From positions 1 through 11,643 of the forward strand of contig JAAYUT010000296.1 of NCBI GenBank assembly GCA_012517485.1: a stretch of 11,643 nucleotides of DNA, read 5' to 3'. The position numbers were made by a program, and so were the translations under genes. This DNA is from Candidatus Atribacter fermentans (GTDB taxonomy: Bacteria; Atribacterota; Atribacteria; Atribacterales; Atribacteraceae). How positions within the stretch are numbered: position 1 is the stretch's first letter; the number at the start of each line of letters is the position of its first letter. The notes below the pieces were generated by a model. The model searched no databases. It was not told where the DNA came from and was given only the letters and a program-made list of their open reading frames with translations. Below are positions 7,144-11,643 of the stretch, in pieces.

Positions 7144-9624
7144 TCAGTTGTTTATATTATTCATGAAAATTTCTTCAGAAGTGATGATTGGGCAGTGTTT
7201 GATGAATAAATTAACTAAATTTGGATCAAATTGACTGCCAGAACAACGCAAGAGCTCATTCATCGCTTCTTCTTTCTTAAGAGGTGGTTGATAAGGTCGG
7301 CCACATCTCATGGCATCATAGGCGTCAGCAATAGCCAGTACCCTAGCTAAGAGCGGAATGTTCTCTTTTGAGAGACCTCGGGGATAGCCAGTCCCATCCC
7401 ATCGCTCATGATGAGCCCAAATTGCATCAGAAATGGTGGATATTTGATGGATTGCTTGAGCAATACGGTAACCAATTTCTGGATGTTTTTTTATTTTTTT
7501 CCATCCGTTTTCATCGAGCGAACAAGTTTGGGAGAGAAAGTTAATATCCATATTAATTTTGCCTAAGTCATGGAGATCAGCTAAATACATGAGTTCTTCC
7601 TCAGAATGGGGAAGATTGAGAACCATTCCAAACCAGAGACAAAGTCGACAGAGCTCAGGAGAATGCCATGTTTTTGGTTTCAGATTCCTGATAAAAGCCG
7701 AAAGCATCATGCATTGATAATGATCAGATTCTATTAATTTTTCCTGGTACATGTTCTCTTCTGCCTCAATAACCATTGTTTGAATATCCTGAATAGGTAA
7801 TGATTTTGTTGAAACTCCAAGCGAAATACTGATTGGAATTAAAATATTTTCCTGAATCTGGCATTCATTTCGGATTCGATCACAAATTTGCAATGCCGTC
7901 TCATGGTCAGTTTTGGGAAGGATAATCACAAATTCGTCTCCTCCCCAACGGCTAATAATATCTTCTTTACGACAGCATTTTTTTAATATTTCAGCAGTTT
8001 TCTTCAGAAGTTGGTCTCCTTCTAAATGGCCAAAAGCATCATTCAATATTTTTAATCCATTCACATCACCAATTATGACACTTAAGGGATATTGCCGATC
8101 GGTGTTAAGTCTTTTGAGCTCTTCTTCAAAGAACAGTCGGTTATAAAGACCGGTGAGGCTATCATGAAAATTTATATATTGAATTTTATCTTCCGTTTCT
8201 TTCCTATCAGTAACATCTTCTCCAGTGATAATTAGTTCCTTGAGCTCTCCCAAATCGTCAAATATTGGAAAAATTTTATACCGCAACCAAAACTTTTTTC
8301 CCCATTGGGAGGTACATTCTTTGTCCCCTGATATGACTTGGTTCCTCAATAATTGCTCATCATGAATCATGAATAGTGGCTGTTCGGAGATGAAGAGATT
8401 AGATAAGGTCATCCCAAGTATTTCGTCCTTATAAGAGGCTTTTAATATCTCCATCATATGTTGGTTGATATCAAGAACTTTCCCATGAAAATCAACTTTT
8501 ATAATACCGATAGGGGTTTTTTCAAAAAGATCCCGATAGTTTTTTTCACTATTTTTTATTCTTTTCTCATTGTATTGCTGCTGAGTGATATCATGCCCTA
8601 CCAAAAGAAATCCATTCTTTCTCCCTTGAAGGAAACAGGGGTTTATGTTCCAGTCAATAATTTTTGGAAATTCTCCTTTCTGAGAAGGAAATTCGGTAAT
8701 AAAATGGGTACCAGTAGGAAACAAGGTGCTAAATTTTTGATTTTGGAAGATTTCTTTAAAAGGAATTGACGAAGTTGCATTTTTAAAGAGTTCTTGACAA
8801 TCTTTCCCTATCGTATCATTACCAAAAAGGTCAATACCCAGTTGATTCAGCCATTCTACTTGTCCTTTGTGGTTGAGTTGCAGGATCAATTCAGGAACGG
8901 CTTGAATCAAAGAAGTTTGTTTCTCCTCGACTCGTCTCAGCTTTTTGAGAGCGTGAGAGAGCCGAATGCTAATGTAGATAAGAATGATGAAAAAAGCAAA
9001 AAGAGCCAGGAAAAGTTCTCGGTATGATTTATAAAAAAGATAAAGACCAGCAATCCAATAGGAACTAGTTTTTACCCCGTGATTACGACTTCCTGGGGTG
9101 GGAGAAAGATAGAACATCCAGATTTCTGAGTTTTTTTCCGATCTTCCATAAGAGATATCCTTCCATTGTGGGCCAAAAGTAACGACATCAATGGTTGTAT
9201 TTCCATCTGGTGCAGTTAAAATAATGCTCTCTCCGGTTTTAGAAAGCTCAAAATTGAGATGAAGAGGACCTTGATCAGGTTTACCGTCAGCGATGAGAAC
9301 GGTAAAACTACCACCAGGTATGATGGTTTCTTGATGAAATGATTTTGGGATCTGCCATTTTAAGGGGTTGTGTAATTCATCGGATATAAAATAACCACTC
9401 AAATCAATGGGTTGAGAAGACCTATTTTGAATCTCGATCCAATCATTTAATTTTCCTGATTGGTCCACAAGAATGGAACCATTAGAAGCCATAAATTCAG
9501 TAATGAGGAGTGAGGCATAACTCTCTGCTGAAAAATGCCATAATAGAAAAACACTTATTAGATATATTAAAATGAATAAAGGAGTTTTTAATCCAAAGAA
9601 AAGCCTCATTCCCAATGAAATCAT
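7144..9624 (-). CDS. Membrane c-di-GMP protein: extracytoplasmic lamin-tail domain, PAS-PAS, GGDEF, HD-GYP
   Basis: 826 residues. A signal-anchor-like helix (13-33) is followed by a lamin-tail domain (about 37-181) recognised by LLITEFMASNGS, DWIEIQN (61-67), LSGYFISDELHNPLKWQIP (75-93), LHLNFELSKTGESIILTAPDG, ISYGR and SPTPGSRN. A second helix (about 203-222) carries the chain inside. Two PAS domains (about 235-347 and 360-475, ending GEDVTDRKE) lead to a canonical GGDEF (about 482-635): GDVNGLKILNDAFGHLEGD, I-site RKED (552-555) and GGDEF (561-565). HD-GYP follows (about 645-810) with H654, H685-D686, H714, HHERWDGTGYPRG (738-750) and D767. It can therefore plausibly both make and degrade c-di-GMP, steered by an outside signal through the lamin-tail domain. 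The start is unsure: AAGGA (9625-9629) abuts the ATG at 9624 but is 9 nt from an in-frame TTG at 9615. Single-gene unit with its own promoter. Confidence 0.93.
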   Translation of the reverse strand: MISLGMRLFFGLKTPLFILIYLISVFLLWHFSAESYASLLITEFMASNGSILVDQSGKLNDWIEIQNRSSQPIDLSGYFISDELHNPLKWQIPKSFHQETIIPGGSFTVLIADGKPDQGPLHLNFELSKTGESIILTAPDGNTTIDVVTFGPQWKDISYGRSEKNSEIWMFYLSPTPGSRNHGVKTSSYWIAGLYLFYKSYRELFLALFAFFIILIYISIRLSHALKKLRRVEEKQTSLIQAVPELILQLNHKGQVEWLNQLGIDLFGNDTIGKDCQELFKNATSSIPFKEIFQNQKFSTLFPTGTHFITEFPSQKGEFPKIIDWNINPCFLQGRKNGFLLVGHDITQQQYNEKRIKNSEKNYRDLFEKTPIGIIKVDFHGKVLDINQHMMEILKASYKDEILGMTLSNLFISEQPLFMIHDEQLLRNQVISGDKECTSQWGKKFWLRYKIFPIFDDLGELKELIITGEDVTDRKETEDKIQYINFHDSLTGLYNRLFFEEELKRLNTDRQYPLSVIIGDVNGLKILNDAFGHLEGDQLLKKTAEILKKCCRKEDIISRWGGDEFVIILPKTDHETALQICDRIRNECQIQENILIPISISLGVSTKSLPIQDIQTMVIEAEENMYQEKLIESDHYQCMMLSAFIRNLKPKTWHSPELCRLCLWFGMVLNLPHSEEELMYLADLHDLGKINMDINFLSQTCSLDENGWKKIKKHPEIGYRIAQAIHQISTISDAIWAHHERWDGTGYPRGLSKENIPLLARVLAIADAYDAMRCGRPYQPPLKKEEAMNELLRCSGSQFDPNLVNLFIKHCPIITSEEIFMNNINN

Positions 9625-9629
9625 TCCTT
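9625..9629 (-). promoter_or_regulatory. Ribosome binding site that leaves the start of the lamin-tail protein open
   Basis: AAGGA on the minus strand directly touches the ATG at 9624, which is too close for normal initiation. It is nine nt from an in-frame TTG (9615-9613) that would remove three residues. A further in-frame ATG lies at 9609-9607, 15 nt away. The TTG has the best spacing. Confidence 0.4.
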
Positions 9630-9666
9630 CGAATATTAGTACCTGGAAAAAAGTAAGATTTTCAAT

Positions 9667-9695
9667 ATTTTACCATATCAAATATTTAATGAAAA
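9667..9695 (-). promoter_or_regulatory. Extended -10 promoter for the lamin-tail c-di-GMP gene
   Basis: On the minus strand TTTTCA (9690-9695), a 17-nt spacer and TAAAAT (9667-9672) preceded by TGG give an extended -10 promoter. It lies 43 nt upstream of the ATG at 9624. It is placed after the tRNA gene, so the gene need not depend on tRNA read-through. Confidence 0.45.
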
Positions 9696-9744
9696 ATATT
9701 ATCCCCTTTGAAGGAGTCCTCTTGAAGAAAGATGAAGAAAAAAA

Positions 9745-9820
9745 TGGCGCGCCTGGAGGGAGTTGAACCCCCAACCTTCGGATCCGAAGTCCGCGGCTCT
9801 GTCCATTGAGCTACAGGCGC
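9745..9820 (-). tRNA. tRNA-Arg, anticodon UCG, CCA encoded
   Basis: Read leftward from 9820 it forms a 7-bp acceptor stem GCGCCTG/CAGGCGC, D arm GCTC-(8 nt)-GAGC, anticodon arm with loop CTTCGGA, a 5-nt variable loop AGGTT and T arm GGGGG-TTCAACT-CCCTC, then discriminator G and an encoded CCA (9747-9745). The anticodon TCG is at 9787-9785 and reads CGN arginine codons. The anticodon stem pairs at four of five positions; the outer pair 27-43 is G against A. A run of seven T (9744-9738) follows the CCA and may help termination. The neighbour on the left starts 120 bp away with its own promoter. Confidence 0.95.
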
Positions 9821-9835
9821 ACCCCTGCTTTTCAT

Positions 9836-9841
9836 ATTATA
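9836..9841 (-). promoter_or_regulatory. -10 box of the tRNA-Arg gene
   Basis: A perfect TATAAT on the minus strand ends 15 nt upstream of the mature tRNA 5' end. The position suits a short precursor leader. No convincing -35 is seen in the T-rich stretch before it. Confidence 0.5.
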
Positions 9842-9915
9842 AAAAATTATTTGAAAAAAAGAAAGAGCTTCTCTTTGGTTGTTCTTGTTTGTTTTCGATA
9901 TGATCCAAATAGTAA

Positions 9916-9945
9916 TTTTCAAATTGGGTACTATTTTGATATACT
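9916..9945 (+). promoter_or_regulatory. Extended -10 promoter for the M29 aminopeptidase gene
   Basis: TTTTCA (9916-9921), an 18-nt spacer and TATACT (9940-9945) with TGA directly before the -10 form an extended -10 promoter. It would give a leader of about 50 nt before the start at 10005. Confidence 0.45.
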
Positions 9946-9993
9946 TTTAGAGTTTAACTATTGAAGTTTAATTTTTAAAAAATCTTATATTAT

Positions 9994-9998
9994 GAGGG
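9994..9998 (+). promoter_or_regulatory. Ribosome binding site that sets the aminopeptidase start at 10005
   Basis: GAGGG is one to two nt from the ATG at 9999 but seven nt (counted from GAGG) from the in-frame ATG at 10005. The second start (MSDIFLEK) has the proper spacing and is chosen. Confidence 0.6.
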
Positions 9999-10004
9999 AT
10001 GAAA

Positions 10005-11120
10005 ATGTCCGATATTTTTTTAGAAAAGTTAGCTAAACTTCTCCTTTCCTATTCTACCAAGGTACAACCTGGAGAGAGAGTGTTTATTAGTGCAGAAGAT
10101 GTTGCTATTCCTTGGATTAAAGAAGTTGCTACTCAAGCTTTTAAAATGGGAGCCATTGTGCGAACGACCGTTGAACTTGAGTCAGTAAAGCTAGCAAAAT
10201 TCTGTTTCGGAAGTCACGAGGCAGTCCATGCCGAAGACCTATTTTTCAAAACCATCGTAGATCATGCTGATGTATTTTTAACTGCTTGGGGGAGTTGGAA
10301 CACCAAGTCCCGTACCAACATCGATGCTGAGAAAATTAAAATGAGTATACAAGCCAACGAGGCAATTCGTCGAAAATTTTCCCAAAGAATGGGAGATGGA
10401 AGTTTACGCTGGTGTGGAACTCAGTATCCTACTCATGCCGATGCTCAGGAAGCTGGTATGAGTTTGGAAGAATACCAGGATTTTGTGTATAGAGCGGGAT
10501 ATCTTCATACCGAGGATCCAATCACTGAGTGGTTACGAATTGAAGAAGAACAAGAGAGATGGGTTCGTTATCTCAATTCAAAAAAAGAGCTCCACGTCCT
10601 GAATGAACAAACCGATTTACGGGTCGGAATTGCTGGTCGTACCTGGGTGAATTGCTGTGGACATCAAAATTTCCCTGATGGAGAAATTTTTACCTCTCCA
10701 ATTGAAACTCAAATTGACGGTCACATTACTTTTAGTTTTCCGGGTATATATATGGGAAAAGAAGTTGAAGACATTTCTTTAAAGGTGAGAGGCGGGCGAG
10801 TGGTCGAAGCCCAAGCCAAGAAAGGTGAAGATTTGCTCCGTGCTCTTCTCACCACAGATAACGGCGCAGCTTTTTTTGGAGAAATGGCTATTGGGACAAA
10901 TTATCAAATCCAGCAATTTACCCGGAATATGTTATTTGATGAAAAAATTGGAGGCACTATACACATGGCTTTAGGTGATTCGATGCCAGAAGCAGGTGGC
11001 ATCAATCAATCTTCTATACATTGGGATATGCTCTGTGATATGCGTAACCATGGAGAAATCTATGCTGATGGAGAATTGTTTTATAAAGAAGGAAAATTTA
11101 TAGAAGATGTTTTGGGATAA
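10005..11120 (+). CDS. M29 family metal-dependent aminopeptidase (aminopeptidase T/AmpS-like)
   Basis: 371 residues, slightly shorter than the 400-415 of AmpS and aminopeptidase T. The N-terminal half has the family opening VQPGERVFISAED (20-32) and a GTQYPTHADAQEAGMSLEEY block (138-157). The C-terminal half holds the metal-site motifs: Glu227 in FPDGEIFTSP, Glu293 in FGEMAIGTN, His320 in GTIHMALG, and His339 with Asp341 in SIHWDML. These are the co-catalytic dinuclear metal ligands of M29 peptidases. It should remove N-terminal residues from peptides in the cytoplasm, with no signal peptide and often broad specificity. It has its own promoter candidate, and no terminator is visible after its stop, so some read-through into the secreted-protein gene 103 bp on is possible. 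Family assignment is firm; peptide preference is unknown. Confidence 0.93.
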   Translation: MSDIFLEKLAKLLLSYSTKVQPGERVFISAEDVAIPWIKEVATQAFKMGAIVRTTVELESVKLAKFCFGSHEAVHAEDLFFKTIVDHADVFLTAWGSWNTKSRTNIDAEKIKMSIQANEAIRRKFSQRMGDGSLRWCGTQYPTHADAQEAGMSLEEYQDFVYRAGYLHTEDPITEWLRIEEEQERWVRYLNSKKELHVLNEQTDLRVGIAGRTWVNCCGHQNFPDGEIFTSPIETQIDGHITFSFPGIYMGKEVEDISLKVRGGRVVEAQAKKGEDLLRALLTTDNGAAFFGEMAIGTNYQIQQFTRNMLFDEKIGGTIHMALGDSMPEAGGINQSSIHWDMLCDMRNHGEIYADGELFYKEGKFIEDVLG

Positions 11121-11128
11121 AAGATGGA

Positions 11129-11172
11129 ATTCTAATCAAACTTTAAGGGAATTCTAAGGTTATTCTAAGGTT
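11129..11172 (+). promoter_or_regulatory. Four tandem 11-bp half-sites, likely OmpR/PhoB-type response-regulator operator
   Basis: Units begin at 11129, 11140, 11151 and 11162 in exact 11-bp phase. The cores are TCTAAT, TTTAAG, TCTAAG and TCTAAG, each five nt apart. The last two units (ATTCTAAGGTT) are identical. Helical-turn direct repeats of this kind, next to or over the -35 region, are the usual target of OmpR/PhoB-family regulators. CiaR sites have a similar TTAAG-N5-TTAAG form. Confidence 0.65.
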
Positions 11173-11179
11173 GACTGGG

Positions 11180-11185
11180 TAAAAT
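11180..11185 (+). promoter_or_regulatory. -10 box for the small secreted protein gene
   Basis: TAAAAT (5 of 6) begins eight nt past the last 11-bp repeat and 44 nt before the start codon. The repeats occupy the place of the -35. The TTGACT at 11171-11176 is badly spaced for this box, so activator-dependent initiation is likely. Confidence 0.45.
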
Positions 11186-11223
11186 GAGAACAATCAGTTA
11201 AACGTTGAAAGGAGCTGAAAAAA

Positions 11224-11643
11224 ATGAAGAAAATTATAAGTGGTATTGCGGTAGCTCTTCTGGTTGTTCTGATGGTAAGTAGCTTTGCTTTTGCCCGAAG
11301 CCGAGGAGATCAAAATTATTATGGAAGGCAACTGACCGGTAAAACAATTGATTTGAGTGGAACTATTCAAGCCATTGATTTTACCCCTCCACAGATTGAA
11401 ATTAAAGTTGATGTCGATGGAAAAGTAATTAAGGTTGAGTTAGGTCCAGTAAGACAATATGATCCAAAGGATTTTCAAATTGGTGCATCTATTTCTCTAA
11501 CCGGTGAATATGTCGCTGACGGCGTTTTTCTTCCCTATTCATTCAAAGTGAATGATAAAACCTATGAGTTAAGAGATGCTGATGGATATCCCATTTGGGC
11601 GGGTGGAAAAAAAGACAATAGTAATCGAGGAAATCGAAATGAA
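11224..11643 (+). CDS. Small secreted protein, possibly OB-fold-like, 3' end cut off by the window
   Basis: 140 residues are open to the window edge. GGAG at 11211-11214 is nine nt before the ATG. Residues 1-24 form a clear Sec signal peptide: MKKIIS, a hydrophobic core and an AFA-R cleavage site. The mature part is a run of short beta-strand-like segments: TIDLSGTIQAIDFTPP, IEIKVDVDGKVIKVELGP, IGASISLTGEYVADGVFLPYSFKVNDKTYELRD, then DGYPIWAGGKK and a polar Asn/Arg-rich tail. The pattern of a strand-rich domain controlling a G-x-I/S core resembles bacterial OB-fold (BOF/YgiW-like) periplasmic proteins, but I do not recognise a named family. The ASISLTGEY segment looks like the central strand of such a fold. 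It has a strong operator in front, so it is probably a stress- or signal-induced envelope protein. There are no cysteines, no lipobox and no membrane anchor. Confidence 0.85.
   Translation, partial: MKKIISGIAVALLVVLMVSSFAFARSRGDQNYYGRQLTGKTIDLSGTIQAIDFTPPQIEIKVDVDGKVIKVELGPVRQYDPKDFQIGASISLTGEYVADGVFLPYSFKVNDKTYELRDADGYPIWAGGKKDNSNRGNRNE

Noticed and set aside
8458..8769. Rightward 103-codon frame opposite the PAS domains
   Set aside because: It lies wholly antisense to a well-supported gene with conserved domains, has no recognisable motif and no good ribosome binding site.
9686..9922. Leftward 78-codon frame containing APVAQWTEPRTSDPKVGGSTPSRR
   Set aside because: This is the well-known false protein read through a tRNA gene; the region is the tRNA-Arg and its promoter, with no separate gene.
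11129..11172. The tandem repeats considered as a CRISPR fragment or iteron array
   Set aside because: Units are 11 bp with no spacers and lie directly before a promoter and start codon, which fits a regulator site rather than CRISPR or a replication origin.

Overview
This window is AT-rich and gene-dense. It has strong AGGAGG-type ribosome binding sites, clear sigma70-like -10 boxes and bacterial tRNA and enzyme families, so it is an ordinary bacterial chromosomal segment. Membrane-anchored GGDEF/HD-GYP proteins, ketose-epimerase-like TIM barrels, a UroD-like protein and an M29 aminopeptidase together suggest an anaerobic, sugar-using lineage such as Atribacterota, Thermotogota or low-GC Clostridia. 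Atribacterota is my best guess. It is an inference from gene style, not a measurement.

Left edge (1-3255): the 5' part of a UroD-superfamily gene runs leftward off the window. It is divergent from a 761-residue c-di-GMP protein with the layout MASE3-like membrane sensor, PAS, GGDEF (degenerate, GEDEF), HD-GYP. A 357-bp convergent spacer follows and ends in a strong, probably bidirectional terminator at 3522-3565.

Centre (3613-6838): three leftward genes look like a small sugar-catabolism cluster. In order of transcription they are a Gfo/Idh/MocA NAD(P)-dependent oxidoreductase, a xylose-isomerase-like TIM-barrel isomerase/epimerase, and a D-psicose/D-tagatose 3-epimerase family enzyme with every expected metal and catalytic residue. 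A sugar or glycoside could be oxidised to a keto form and then isomerised or cleaved. No transporter, kinase or regulator lies in the window.

Next (6839-9624): a 305-bp spacer holds the likely promoter of the sugar cluster and a patch of palindromes that looks like a dispersed repeat. Beyond it is a second leftward c-di-GMP protein of 826 residues. Its output half (PAS, GGDEF, HD-GYP) closely resembles that of the first, but its sensor is different: an extracytoplasmic lamin-tail domain between two membrane segments. This fusion is the most unusual protein here.

Right edge (9745-11643): a leftward tRNA-Arg(UCG) with encoded CCA is followed by a rightward M29 aminopeptidase and the start of a small secreted protein. 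Before the secreted gene lie four tandem 11-bp half-sites in exact phase just upstream of a -10 box. This is the pattern expected for an OmpR/PhoB-type response regulator, so the gene is probably under two-component control.
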